In this document: positions 9,246-17,106 of the stretch, piece after piece
Layout: every line of letters begins with the position of its first letter
How positions within the stretch are numbered: the first letter of the stretch is position 1
NCBI RefSeq assembly: GCF_005049235.1
Contig: NZ_SUMD01000003.1
Span: 62,001 to 126,000, forward strand
DNA: 64,000 bases
Direction of reading: 5' to 3'
From: Rhodococcus oryzae
GTDB lineage: Bacteria; Actinomycetota; Actinomycetes; Mycobacteriales; Mycobacteriaceae
Position numbers and translations under genes: made by a program
Notes under the pieces: model-generated
The model's database searches: none
What the model saw: only the letters and a program-made list of their open reading frames with translations
What the model was told of the DNA's origin: nothing

Positions 9246-9276
9246 ATCCTCAAACCTGAAGTTCGATTGAGGTCAA
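9246..9276 (-). promoter_or_regulatory. SoxR/MerR-type promoter for the ABM monooxygenase gene
   Basis: On the minus strand TTGACC (9276-9271) and GAGGAT (9251-9246) are separated by exactly 19 bp, the over-long spacer of MerR-family promoters. The spacer region carries an imperfect dyad at 9254-9273 whose outer bases ACCTCAA...TTCAGGT match known SoxR boxes (ACCTCAA...TTGAGGT). No soxR gene lies in the window. Confidence 0.6.
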
Positions 9277-9289
9277 GCGGCGGGTGCGG

Positions 9290-9940
9290 TCAATCGACCG
9301 TGTAGTCGACGGGCGGCTTCGCCATCTCCTGCCGGTAGTGCCGGATGCCGAGCACCGTGCCGACGATCAGGCACACCACCATGACCGCGAGCACGGCAGG
9401 CATCAGCCACGGGACGCGCTGGAGGAACTCGCCCGCGTAGAAGCCGATCAGCAGCAGCACCGGGGCCCACGCGAGCGCCCCCAGGCTGCTGGCCACCGTG
9501 TACATGCGGTGGTTCATCCCCGCCGCGCCCGCGACCAGCGGGCACAGGGTCCGGACGAACGGAATCCAGCGCGCCACCAGAACCGACAGGAAGCCGTGCC
9601 GGTCCAACAGGACGTTGACCTTGTGCAGGTTCTCGGCCGTCACGTAGCGGCCCCCGCGGCGCGCCACCAGGTGGTGCCCGGTGCGCAGGCCGATCCGGTA
9701 GCCGACCTGGTTGCCCGCGATGGCGGCGACGGCGGCACCCGCGGACAGCGCCCACACGTGGGCCGAACCCGAGGAGTGGCCTGCCAGCACGATGCCCGCC
9801 GTGATCAGCAGGGAGTCACCGGGCAGGAACAGGCCGATGATGACGGCGCACTCGAGGAAGACGAAGGTGAGAACGATCAGCCACACCACCGCCGGACCGG
9901 CGGTTTCAAGTGGCGCAAAACTGCCGGCGGCGAGCGTCAT
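9290..9940 (-). CDS. DedA family membrane protein (downstream copy)
   Basis: 216 residues. The DedA signature is clear: FLECAVIIGLFLPGDSLLITAGIVLAG near the N-terminus, a G-[ND]-x-[VI]-G-Y-R-I-G-like GNQVGYRIGLRTG, and the arginine/proline motif FVRTLCPLVAGAAGMNHRMY. A C-terminal transmembrane segment follows (AVMVVCLIVGTVLGI). DedA proteins are inner-membrane transporters linked to recycling of polyprenyl-phosphate or phospholipid carriers and to membrane-potential homeostasis. It starts 4 bp after the stop of the other DedA gene, so the two form an operon. Confidence 0.88.
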   Translation of the reverse strand: MTLAAGSFAPLETAGPAVVWLIVLTFVFLECAVIIGLFLPGDSLLITAGIVLAGHSSGSAHVWALSAGAAVAAIAGNQVGYRIGLRTGHHLVARRGGRYVTAENLHKVNVLLDRHGFLSVLVARWIPFVRTLCPLVAGAAGMNHRMYTVASSLGALAWAPVLLLIGFYAGEFLQRVPWLMPAVLAVMVVCLIVGTVLGIRHYRQEMAKPPVDYTVD

Positions 9941-9944
9941 CGAC

Positions 9945-10667
9945 CTACGGCGTCGGGTCGTCTTGGGCCACGGGGGCCTCGGGCGCTGTCACCGCGACCG
10001 GTTCGCGGCGCGAGGCCATGACCTTCTTGGCCACCGCGGCTATGCCCGGCAGGATCGAGATGAAGACGATGAGCAGGAAGATGGCCTCGACGTGGTCGCG
10101 GATGAAGGCGACATTGCCGAGGAAGTAGCCCAGGATCGTGACGCCGCCGCCCCACAGGATGCCGCCGACGATGTCGTAGCCGAGGAAGGTGCGGTAGTTC
10201 ATCTTCGAGACGCCCGCGATCACCGGGGTGAACGTGCGCACGATCGGCACGAAGCGGGCCAGGATGATGGTCTTCGGCCCGTGCTTCTCGAAGAACGCGT
10301 GCGACTCGGTCACGTACTCCTTCTTGAAGAAGCGCGAGTCCTCCTTCTTGAACAGCGAGGGGCCGATCTTGCGGCCGATCCAGTACGCGGTCTGGTCGCC
10401 CAGGATCGCCACGACAGGCACCGCGATCATCAGAACCCAGATGTTGACCGGCGGGTTCGGCTGCGCGGCGAGCAGACCACCGGTGAAGAGCAGTGAATCG
10501 CCAGGCAGAAGCGGGAACAGCAGGCCCGTCTCGATGAACACGATGGCGAGGATCGCCGGTAGCACCAAGTTCTTGAGCCACGACTCCGTCAGCAGATACA
10601 TCGGGTCCATCCACTGGGGCATCAGGGCTAGGTTGGTCACGGACTCCGAGGCTGCCTGCACAATCAC
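9945..10667 (-). CDS. DedA family membrane protein (upstream copy)
   Basis: 240 residues with the full DedA pattern: ETGLLFPLLPGDSLLFTGGLLAA, ILGDQTAYWIGRKIGPSLF and RFVPIVRTFTPVIAGVSKMNYRTFLGYDIVGGILW. The GTG at 10667 is the longest start. Internal ATG codons (MPQWMDPMYLL) are possible and I see no strong ribosome-binding site for any of them. By memory the M. tuberculosis counterpart beside fba is Rv0364. The gene is divergent from fbaA. Why two tandem DedA genes are kept is unclear. They differ mostly in the loop after the first motif, so distinct substrates are possible. Confidence 0.88.
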   Translation of the reverse strand: MIVQAASESVTNLALMPQWMDPMYLLTESWLKNLVLPAILAIVFIETGLLFPLLPGDSLLFTGGLLAAQPNPPVNIWVLMIAVPVVAILGDQTAYWIGRKIGPSLFKKEDSRFFKKEYVTESHAFFEKHGPKTIILARFVPIVRTFTPVIAGVSKMNYRTFLGYDIVGGILWGGGVTILGYFLGNVAFIRDHVEAIFLLIVFISILPGIAAVAKKVMASRREPVAVTAPEAPVAQDDPTP

Positions 10668-10898
10668 GCGGCCCAGAGTACCGGCGATCGGCGCGGGCTC
10701 GCCCGCCCGCGCCCCGCAGCCGGTCGGCGAGCGCGGTTACCGCACGCGGCGCCGGCGGTAATCGTGAGGTCGCCGGTGGGCGGCGACGGTCAGGAGTCGT
10801 CGGGCACGCGCGGCGACGTTTGCAATACTGCATGTACCCCCGGCGCCCCTGACATCAAGGGATGCGCCCCCTCGACTCTTTAAATGGAGGTCAGTTCC

Positions 10899-11936
10899 GT
10901 GCCGATCGCAACTCCCGAGGTCTACGCCGAGATGCTCGGTCGGGCCAAGGAGCACTCCTTTGCCTTCCCCGCCATCAACTGCACCTCTTCCGAGACCATC
11001 AACGCCGCCATCAAGGGCTTCGCGGACGCGGGCAGTGACGGCATCATCCAGTTCTCGACCGGCGGCGCGGAGTTCGGTTCCGGCCTCGGCGTCAAGGACA
11101 TGGTCACCGGCGCCGTTGCGCTGGCCGAGTTCGCGCACGTCATCGCCGCGAAGTACGACGTGACCATCGCGCTGCACACCGACCACTGCCCCAAGGACAA
11201 GCTCGACGGCTTCGTGCGCCCGCTGCTCGCGATCTCGCAGGAGCGCGTCAACGCGGGCCAGAACCCGCTGTTCCAGTCGCACATGTGGGACGGCTCGGCC
11301 ATCCCGATCGACGAGAACCTGGAGATCGCCAAGGAGCTGCTCAAGCTCTCGGCGGCCGCGAGGATCATCCTCGAGGTGGAGATCGGCGTCGTCGGCGGCG
11401 AAGAGGACGGCGTCGAGGCCGAGATCAACGACAAGCTCTACACCTCCAGCGAGGACTTCGAGAAGACCGTCGACGCGCTCGGCGTCGGCGAGAACGGCAA
11501 GTACCTGCTGGCCGCCACCTTCGGCAACGTGCACGGCGTCTACAAGCCGGGCAACGTCAAGCTGAAGCCCGCCGTGCTCGAGGAGGGTCAGAAGGTCGCG
11601 GCCGCGAAGCTCGGCCTGGCCGCGGGCACGCAGCCGTTCGACTTCGTCTTCCACGGCGGCTCGGGCTCGCTGAAGTCGGAGATCGAGGACTCGCTGAACT
11701 TCGGCGTCGTGAAGATGAACGTCGACACCGACACCCAGTACGCGTTCACCCGCCCGATCGCCGGACACCTGTTCGCCAACTACGACGGCGTACTCAAGAT
11801 CGACGGCGAGGTCGGCAACAAGAAGGTCTACGACCCGCGCAGCTACCTCAAGAAGGCCGAGGCCGGCATGACCGCTCGCGTCATCGAGGCCTGCAACGAC
11901 CTCAAGTCCGCCGGGCGCTCCGTCTCCGGCAGCTAG
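10899..11936 (+). CDS. fbaA: Class II fructose-1,6-bisphosphate aldolase
   Basis: 345 residues from the GTG at 10899 (TGGAGG at 10885-10890). Starting MPIATPEVYAEML gives the same N-terminus as the mycobacterial enzyme, and the in-frame ATG at 10884 overlaps the ribosome-binding site. It is a zinc-dependent aldolase that splits fructose-1,6-bisphosphate into dihydroxyacetone phosphate and glyceraldehyde-3-phosphate in glycolysis, and works in reverse in gluconeogenesis. Asp95 and His96 lie in HTDHCPKDKL. The other zinc-ligand and phosphate regions EIEIGVVGGEEDG, NVHGVYKPG, FHGGSGS and MNVDTDTQYAF are intact. A perfect terminator hairpin follows. Confidence 0.98.
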   Translation: MPIATPEVYAEMLGRAKEHSFAFPAINCTSSETINAAIKGFADAGSDGIIQFSTGGAEFGSGLGVKDMVTGAVALAEFAHVIAAKYDVTIALHTDHCPKDKLDGFVRPLLAISQERVNAGQNPLFQSHMWDGSAIPIDENLEIAKELLKLSAAARIILEVEIGVVGGEEDGVEAEINDKLYTSSEDFEKTVDALGVGENGKYLLAATFGNVHGVYKPGNVKLKPAVLEEGQKVAAAKLGLAAGTQPFDFVFHGGSGSLKSEIEDSLNFGVVKMNVDTDTQYAFTRPIAGHLFANYDGVLKIDGEVGNKKVYDPRSYLKKAEAGMTARVIEACNDLKSAGRSVSGS

Positions 11937-11945
11937 TTCGCTCGC

Positions 11946-12004
11946 ACGAAAGTGCAGCTACCGGCTCGGCCTCTCGGCCGATGCCCCGGTAGCTGCACTT
12001 TCGT
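11946..12004. terminator. Bidirectional intrinsic terminator between fbaA and the convergent membrane-protein gene
   Basis: A perfect 19-bp inverted repeat (11946-11964 and 11986-12004) has a 21-nt loop containing a second small CGGCC/GGCCG hairpin. The A-rich left end and TTTCGT right end give a short U-run in either direction. It fills nearly all of the space between two convergent stop codons. Confidence 0.85.
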
Positions 12005-12019
12005 CGTTTCCGGGCTAGG

Positions 12020-13576
12020 TCAGCAGACCTTCCACGCGTCGCCGTCGCGCTGCAGGTTGAACGAGCGCGCCGAGCTCTCGTTCGGGGCCGCGCCGGTGTG
12101 GACGGTGGCCTGGGCGATCGCGGTGTCGTCGGTGATGGAGACCGTGTCGATGCTCTCGACGACGGGGATCGACCGCTGGTCGACCGCCACCCGGTACACG
12201 TCGGCGAACTCGGCATCGGGGATCTGGGCGTAGTACGACGCCAGGTCGCCGCAGGAGATCGTCCGCAGGGTCGCGAGATCTCCGCCCTCGATCGCGTCGA
12301 CGAAGGTGTTGATCGCGGTCTTGACCTGGTCCTCCGCCGAGTTGCTGCTGACCGTCGAGGTGAGCAGGTAGGCCCCACCCGCCGCGGCGGCCAGCACGAC
12401 GCCGACGGTGACGACGATCGGCCATCGCTTCTTGCCGCTCGACGCGGGCTCAGGGGCGGGGATCTTCGCGGGCCCCGCGACCGGAGGTGCCGGGCGCGGC
12501 GGCGCGGCGACGGGAGAGGCGCCCGCGGGCGGCCGGACCGCCGGTGCGGGCCGGCCGGGACCGACCTTGGTGGGTGCGGCCTTGGGGCGCGAGACCTGGG
12601 TCGGGGGCACCACGGCGTTGGGCCGCGCGGGCGGCGGTGTGACCCTCGGGAGGGCGACGGTGGCGTCGTCGGGGGTGGCAGGCGGCGGCGTGGCCCTCGG
12701 GAGGGCGACGGTGGCGTCGTCGGGGGTCCCGGCGGCGGCCGCGGGTGCGGACTGCGGGGCGTTGGTGGGCGCGGGCGGGGCGCCTGCGGGCACGACCTTT
12801 CGCGGTGCGGCCGTCGGAGCCTGCGGCTTCCACGCCGCGCCCGACCTCTCCACCGGGACGGTGACCGCGGCGAATCCGTCCTCATCGGTGTCGGTGTCGG
12901 TGACCGTCGGCTCGGGCTCGGCCGGTGCGTGGACGTCTTCGGCCTGGGCCGCGGCGTCCGCCTCGGGCTCGGGCTCCACCTTGGACTCGGCCTCCGCCTC
13001 GGGCTCGGGCTCGGCCTCCGCCTCGGGCTCGGCCTCCGCCTCCGCCTCCGCCTCGGGCTCGGCCTCCGCCTCGGCCTCTGCGTCCGTCGCGGCCTCAGCC
13101 TCGGCCTCTGCGCCGGGCTCGGGCTGGGCCTCCGTCTCGGCCTCCGCCTTGGACTCGAGGTCCGTCTCGGCCTCGGCCTCTGGCTCTGTTCCGGGTTCGG
13201 ACTTCGCTTCGGTCACGGTCTCGACCGGCGCGGGGTCCTCGTCCTTCTCGGTGTGTTCCGCCGATTCCGGTGCGACCTCGTCCGTCGCGTCGGTGTCCGG
13301 CGTGTCGTCGGCCGCATGCCCGTCCGCCTCCGCCTCCGCCTTGCCAGCGCCAGCGGCATCGCCGGCGACGTCGGGTTCGGTGTCCGGGGTCTCGGCCTCG
13401 GGGGTCTCCGGTGCCTCGGCGTCCGTCGTCTCCGGCGTTGTCACCGAGGCGTTTCCGGTGTCCTGTGCGTCCGCGCCGGTCGCTGCCCGGTCGCTGCCGG
13501 GTTCCGCGCTCTGGGCGGCAGAGTCCTTGGGTTCCGGGTTCTTGGGGTCCGACACGTCCGCCCTCTCGTTCGCCAT
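12020..13576 (-). CDS. Membrane-anchored protein with long acidic repeat region (Rv0361-like position)
   Basis: 518 residues from the ATG at 13576. Residues 1 to about 270 are extremely rich in Glu, Ala, Pro, Thr and Asp, with runs such as EAEAEAEPEAEAEAE. A Pro/Ala-rich stretch, one transmembrane helix (WPIVVTVGVVLAAAAGGAYLLTS) and a C-terminal extracytoplasmic domain of about 110 residues follow (DQVKTAINTFVDAIEGGDLATLRTISCGDLASYY...). That last part resembles the NTF2-like DUF4878-type domain of mycobacterial wall proteins. The acidic part is therefore cytoplasmic and probably disordered. Its place between fbaA and DUF3151 matches Rv0361. Function is unknown. Confidence 0.75.
   Translation of the reverse strand: MANERADVSDPKNPEPKDSAAQSAEPGSDRAATGADAQDTGNASVTTPETTDAEAPETPEAETPDTEPDVAGDAAGAGKAEAEADGHAADDTPDTDATDEVAPESAEHTEKDEDPAPVETVTEAKSEPGTEPEAEAETDLESKAEAETEAQPEPGAEAEAEAATDAEAEAEAEPEAEAEAEAEPEAEAEPEPEAEAESKVEPEPEADAAAQAEDVHAPAEPEPTVTDTDTDEDGFAAVTVPVERSGAAWKPQAPTAAPRKVVPAGAPPAPTNAPQSAPAAAAGTPDDATVALPRATPPPATPDDATVALPRVTPPPARPNAVVPPTQVSRPKAAPTKVGPGRPAPAVRPPAGASPVAAPPRPAPPVAGPAKIPAPEPASSGKKRWPIVVTVGVVLAAAAGGAYLLTSTVSSNSAEDQVKTAINTFVDAIEGGDLATLRTISCGDLASYYAQIPDAEFADVYRVAVDQRSIPVVESIDTVSITDDTAIAQATVHTGAAPNESSARSFNLQRDGDAWKVC
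12630..12727. repeat. 51-bp-period tandem duplication inside the acidic-repeat protein gene
   Basis: Two 47-bp copies (12630-12676 and 12681-12727) differ at two positions and encode DDATVALPR(A/V)TPPP twice. This indicates recent slippage or unequal exchange within the Pro-rich linker. The reading frame is kept because the period is a multiple of three. Confidence 0.8.
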
Positions 13577-13636
13577 TCCTGTTCGTGACTGTGGGCAGCC
13601 TATCGAGCGACCGGTGGTCGGGGCACAATGGTCGGC

Positions 13637-14053
13637 ATGACCTCTTTCGGTGACCTGCTCGGCCCCCAGCCCACCCTGCTGCCAGGAGACGACGACGCGG
13701 AGTCCGAACTCCTGAACAAGGCGGACCCCAAGCAGGTTGCGGCCGACCATCCGACGGCGTCCATCGCGTGGGCCTACCTGGCCGAGGCCGCACTGGCCGA
13801 CGACCAGACGATCACCGCCTACGCGTACGCGCGCACCGGCTACCACCGCGGGCTCGACCAGCTGCGACGCAACGGCTGGAAGGGTTTCGGTCCGGTGCCG
13901 TACAGCCACGAGCCGAACCGCGGGTTCCTGCGCTGCGTCGCGGTACTGGCCAAGGCCGCCAACGCGATCGGCGAATCCGACGAGCACGCCCGCTGCCTGG
14001 ACCTGCTCGAGGACTGCGACCCCAGGGCCGCCGAAGCACTTGGCCTCGGCTAG
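13637..14053 (+). CDS. DUF3151 domain protein
   Basis: 138 residues. The sequence from TSFGDLLGPQPTLLPGDDDAESELL through YAYARTGYHRGLDQLRRNGWKGFGPVPYSHEPNRGFLRCVAVLA is nearly identical in pattern to the conserved actinobacterial DUF3151 protein (Rv0360c in M. tuberculosis, by memory). The ATG at 13637 is chosen because homologues begin MT.FGDLLG; an ATG three codons earlier is possible. It is soluble and helical with tetratricopeptide-like spacing of aromatic and Ala residues. Its function is unknown in any organism I know of. It is divergent from the acidic-repeat membrane protein and overlaps the next gene. Confidence 0.85.
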   Translation: MTSFGDLLGPQPTLLPGDDDAESELLNKADPKQVAADHPTASIAWAYLAEAALADDQTITAYAYARTGYHRGLDQLRRNGWKGFGPVPYSHEPNRGFLRCVAVLAKAANAIGESDEHARCLDLLEDCDPRAAEALGLG

Positions 14054-15185
14054 CCCTCAATTCTTCACCGCCGACCGGGGCCGCGCTCGACTGAGGGCCT
14101 CGGTCAAACGCCTGCGCGGATCGGCGTTTCCCGTCCTGCAGTGCGCGCTCGCCGCCGGACTCGCCTGGTGGATCGCCAATGACCTGATCCACCACCCGAA
14201 TCCGTTCTTCGCGCCGATCGCGGCCGTCGTCTCGCTGGGCCTGTCCCTCGGGGCGCGGCTGCGGCGGTCGGTGGAGCTGCTCGCGGGCGTCACCGTCGGC
14301 ATCGGGATCGGTGACCTGCTGATCTCCCAGATCGGCACCGGCGCCTGGCAGATCGTGCTCGTGGTGATGCTGGCCATGTCGACGGCGATCTTCCTCGACG
14401 GCGGGCCGATCATCTCGATGCAGGCCGGCACCTCCGCGGTGCTGGTCGCGACGCTCATCCCGCCCGAACGTGGCGGCGGGCCCGACCGGATGATCGACGC
14501 CCTCATCGGTGGCCTGGTCGGGATCCTCGTCGTGGCATTCGTGCCGACCCATCCGGTGCTGCGGGCGCGGCAGCATGCCGCCGCGATCCTCGGCACCGCG
14601 GGGGAGGTGCTGCAGCTGGTGGCGGACGGGCTGGTCGAGAACGACCCCGAACCGATCGTCAAGGCGCTGCAGAAGGCCCGCGACACCCAGTCGGCGATCG
14701 ACGGGCTCCGGTCCAACCTGATCGGTGGCCGGGAGATCAGCCGGGTGTCGCCGCTGTACTGGAACTCGCGCGAACGTCTCGCGCGGCTGAGCGCCACCGC
14801 CGATCCGATCGACAACGCGATGCGCAACATCCGGGTGCTCGCGCGGCGGTCGCTGACGCTGGTCCGCGACGACGAAATCCTCGATCCGCGGTTGGTCGAC
14901 GAGGTGGAGAAGCTCGCGCAGGCGCTGGAGGTGCTGCGCCGGATGATGCTGGCCGATCCCGGCGAAAAGCCCGACCAGGCCGACGCGGCCCGGGTGCTGC
15001 GCTCGGTGGCGTCCGGGGCGAAGGCCGAACTAGTGGAGAACGCGGGCGTGTCCGCGACCGTGGTGTTCGCGCAGATCCGCTCGCTGACGGTGGACCTGCT
15101 GCAGGTCGCGGGCCTGAAGCGGATTTCGGCCATCGCGACCTTGCCGCCGACGGTCGCGCACCCCTACTATCCGCCGGAGCAGTAG
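14040..15185 (+). CDS. FUSC/aromatic-acid-exporter-like membrane protein
   Basis: About 381 residues if the TTG at 14040, which overlaps the DUF3151 gene by 14 bp, is the start. No ATG or GTG exists near the obvious N-terminus, so the start is uncertain. The first half has about six closely spaced hydrophobic helices (FPVLQCALAAGLAWWIANDLI, FFAPIAAVVSLGLSLGARLRRSVELLAGVTVGIGIGDLLI, WQIVLVVMLAMSTAIFL, ALIGGLVGILVVAFVP). The second half is a soluble helical domain. This is the FUSC / ArAE layout of small-molecule efflux proteins. Substrate unknown. Confidence 0.7.
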   Translation: MASASPQFFTADRGRARLRASVKRLRGSAFPVLQCALAAGLAWWIANDLIHHPNPFFAPIAAVVSLGLSLGARLRRSVELLAGVTVGIGIGDLLISQIGTGAWQIVLVVMLAMSTAIFLDGGPIISMQAGTSAVLVATLIPPERGGGPDRMIDALIGGLVGILVVAFVPTHPVLRARQHAAAILGTAGEVLQLVADGLVENDPEPIVKALQKARDTQSAIDGLRSNLIGGREISRVSPLYWNSRERLARLSATADPIDNAMRNIRVLARRSLTLVRDDEILDPRLVDEVEKLAQALEVLRRMMLADPGEKPDQADAARVLRSVASGAKAELVENAGVSATVVFAQIRSLTVDLLQVAGLKRISAIATLPPTVAHPYYPPEQ

Positions 15186-15202
15186 CGGCGACGATGTAGC
15201 CA

Positions 15203-15226
15203 CATATGCGAATGTATGCATATGAT
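15203..15226 (+). promoter_or_regulatory. Palindromic operator overlapping the -10 of the CDF exporter gene
   Basis: A 7-bp perfect inverted repeat CATATGC (15203-15209) / GCATATG (15218-15224) overlaps a -10-like TATGAT (15221-15226), 29 bp before the ATG. This is the usual arrangement for metal-sensing ArsR/SmtB repressors of CDF exporters. No such regulator gene is adjacent, so the identity of the binder is inferred. Confidence 0.5.
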
Positions 15227-15254
15227 GTACGCGAACCGCACGAAGGGGAGCGTC

Positions 15255-16175
15255 ATGGGAGTTGGGCACGGGCACAGTCACGGGGGTGAGCCGACCGCCG
15301 CGGGGCCGTCGGCGGGCCGGATCCGCCGGATGGTCATCGCGTTGGTCATCCTGCTCGGGTTCCTCGCGCTCGAGGTCGCGGTCGGCCTGACCATCAACTC
15401 GCTCGCGCTCCTCGCGGACGCCGGGCACATGCTCACCGACGTCGTCGGCATGTCGATGGGCCTGGTGGCGTTGCTGCTCGCCAGGCAGGGGTCCAAGGCC
15501 GCCGCACGCACCTTCGGCTGGCATCGAGCCGAGGTGCTCACCGCGATGGCCAACGCGGTGCTGCTGCTGGCCGTCGCGGCGTGGGTGATGTACGAGGCGA
15601 TCGGACGGATCGGCGACGCCCCCGAGGTGCCCGGCCTGCCGCTGATGCTGACGGCCGCCGCCGGGCTCGCGGCCAATATCGTCGTGATGCTGATGCTGCG
15701 CGCCGACGCCAAGGGCTCCCTCGCGGTCCGCGGTGCCTACCTCGAGGTGCTCGCGGACGCCGTCGGCAGCGTCGGCGTCCTCATCGCCGGTGCGGTGGTG
15801 CTGGTGTTCAACTGGCCGTACGCCGACATCGTGGTGGGCGTGCTGATCTCGCTGTGGGTGGTGCCCCGTGCGATCAAGCTCGCGGGCGCCGCGCTGCGCA
15901 TCCTCACCCAGGCCTCGCCCGCGCACGTCGACGTCGACACCGTTGAGGCGGATCTGCGCGCCCTGCCCGGGGTTTCGGACGTGCACGACCTGCACGTGTG
16001 GACGCTGACCACCGGCATGGACGTCGCGACCGTGCACCTGACCACCGAGGCGGATTCGCGGCAGGTGCTCGGCGCGGCGAAGGTCGTGCTCGACGCGCAC
16101 GGGCTCGGCCACGCGACCGTTCAGGTCGAGTCGGGAGCCGAGGGCAGCCACTGCCAGGAGAACCTCACCTGGTGA
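15255..16175 (+). CDS. Cation diffusion facilitator (CDF) family divalent metal exporter
   Basis: 306 residues from the ATG at 15255 (GAAGGGGAG upstream). It has a His-rich N-terminus (GHGHSHGG) and six predicted helices. Metal-site pairs are ALLADAGHMLTDVVGM in helix II and YLEVLADAVGSVGVLIAGA in helix V. A cytoplasmic ferredoxin-like domain follows (VEADLRALPGVSDVHDLHVWTLTTGMDVATVHL). HxxxD in helices II and V is HAGHMLTD-like / LADAVGS. The second site starts with Leu-Ala-Asp rather than His, so metal choice (Zn, Co, Mn, Fe) cannot be fixed. The C-terminal SHCQEN could bind metal. Confidence 0.9.
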   Translation: MGVGHGHSHGGEPTAAGPSAGRIRRMVIALVILLGFLALEVAVGLTINSLALLADAGHMLTDVVGMSMGLVALLLARQGSKAAARTFGWHRAEVLTAMANAVLLLAVAAWVMYEAIGRIGDAPEVPGLPLMLTAAAGLAANIVVMLMLRADAKGSLAVRGAYLEVLADAVGSVGVLIAGAVVLVFNWPYADIVVGVLISLWVVPRAIKLAGAALRILTQASPAHVDVDTVEADLRALPGVSDVHDLHVWTLTTGMDVATVHLTTEADSRQVLGAAKVVLDAHGLGHATVQVESGAEGSHCQENLTW

Positions 16176-16182
16176 GGCCCGC

Positions 16183-17106
16183 TCAGCGGTAGCCGTCGGT
16201 GTTCGCGGGCAGGTCCTTGTCAGCCACCTCGACGAGATAGCGCCAGCAGTCCGGCCTCGAGCCGTCCACGTCGGTGAAGCCGTAGCGCTCGGCCAGCTGC
16301 CCGCTCGAGACCACGGTGCCGCTGAACTGCATGACATCCGGGTCGGCGGCCAGCGCGGCGACCGCCCGGCCGACGAAGGTCGGCGACTCGGAGATCGCGA
16401 AATGCGGTTCCCGGTCGAGCGCGTCGCGCCAGTTGTCCTCGGCCACGCCGAAGATCTCCAGCATCGTCTCCGACCGAAGCCAGCCAGGGGTGACGGCGAC
16501 CGCCGTCGAGTCCAGCGGGGCCAGTTCGTGGGCCTGCGCGGTGGTCATCCGCTGCACCGCGGCCTTGACCAGGTCGTAGTAGAAGCCAACCTGGTGCCGG
16601 TAGGCGACGTTGTATTCCGCTGTGCCGTCGGTCATCTCGACGACCAGGCCGCCGGGTCGGCGGATCAGCAGGGGCAACGCGACATGGCTCGTGATCGCGT
16701 GGGTGTCGATGCCCATCCGCAGCATGCGCAGTCCGCCCTCCAGGTCGTGCTCCCAGAGCTTGGTGCCGAACTGCGCGTACCTGTCCCCGCCGAAGATGTC
16801 GTTCACCAGGATGTCGAGCCGCCCGTGCTCGGTGTCGATGCGGGCGACCAGGGCGCGCACCTGGTCCGGGTCGAGGTGGTCGACCCGCAGCGCGATGCCG
16901 GCACCGCCGGTGGCCGCGATGAGATCGCCTGTCTCCTCGATGGTCTCGGGCCGGTCGATCTCCGACCGGCCGGTCTCGCGGCTGCTGCGTCCGGTCGCGT
17001 AGACGGTCGCTCCGGCGCGGGCCAGCTCGACCGCGATGGCTCGGCCCGCGCCGCGGGTGGCACCCGCGACCAGCGCCACCTTCCCGGTCAGGTCCGGCGC
17101 GCTCAC
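16183..17106 (-). CDS. SDR family oxidoreductase, second gene of PPOX-SDR pair
   Basis: 307 residues. GTG at 17106 overlaps the stop of the preceding PPOX-like gene as GTGA, so translation is coupled. The dinucleotide fold TGKVALVAGATRGAGRAIAVELA is followed by ATGRSSRE, whose Arg favours NADP(H). NNAG is replaced by VNDIFGG. The catalytic pair is YDLVK near residue 200. A long insertion GGDRYAQFGTKLWEHDLEGGLRMLRMGIDTHAITSH is typical of the 'SDR family oxidoreductase' group near WYL regulators in actinobacteria. Substrate unknown. Confidence 0.85.
   Translation of the reverse strand: MSAPDLTGKVALVAGATRGAGRAIAVELARAGATVYATGRSSRETGRSEIDRPETIEETGDLIAATGGAGIALRVDHLDPDQVRALVARIDTEHGRLDILVNDIFGGDRYAQFGTKLWEHDLEGGLRMLRMGIDTHAITSHVALPLLIRRPGGLVVEMTDGTAEYNVAYRHQVGFYYDLVKAAVQRMTTAQAHELAPLDSTAVAVTPGWLRSETMLEIFGVAEDNWRDALDREPHFAISESPTFVGRAVAALAADPDVMQFSGTVVSSGQLAERYGFTDVDGSRPDCWRYLVEVADKDLPANTDGYR

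Noticed and set aside
10737-11768. A 343-codon minus-strand frame across fbaA
   Set aside because: It is the shadow of a highly conserved aldolase gene and lacks a plausible product.
12960-13170. Dense GCCTCGG-type repeats considered as a CRISPR or minisatellite locus
   Set aside because: There are no regular spacers; the repeats are codon runs for Glu-Ala/Pro-Glu in a coding region.
12098-13588. A 496-codon Gly/Leu/Arg repeat frame on the plus strand over the acidic-repeat gene
   Set aside because: It is the antisense of GAG/GCC repeat codons. The minus strand has a membrane helix and a folded C-terminal domain, and the plus frame has nothing recognisable.
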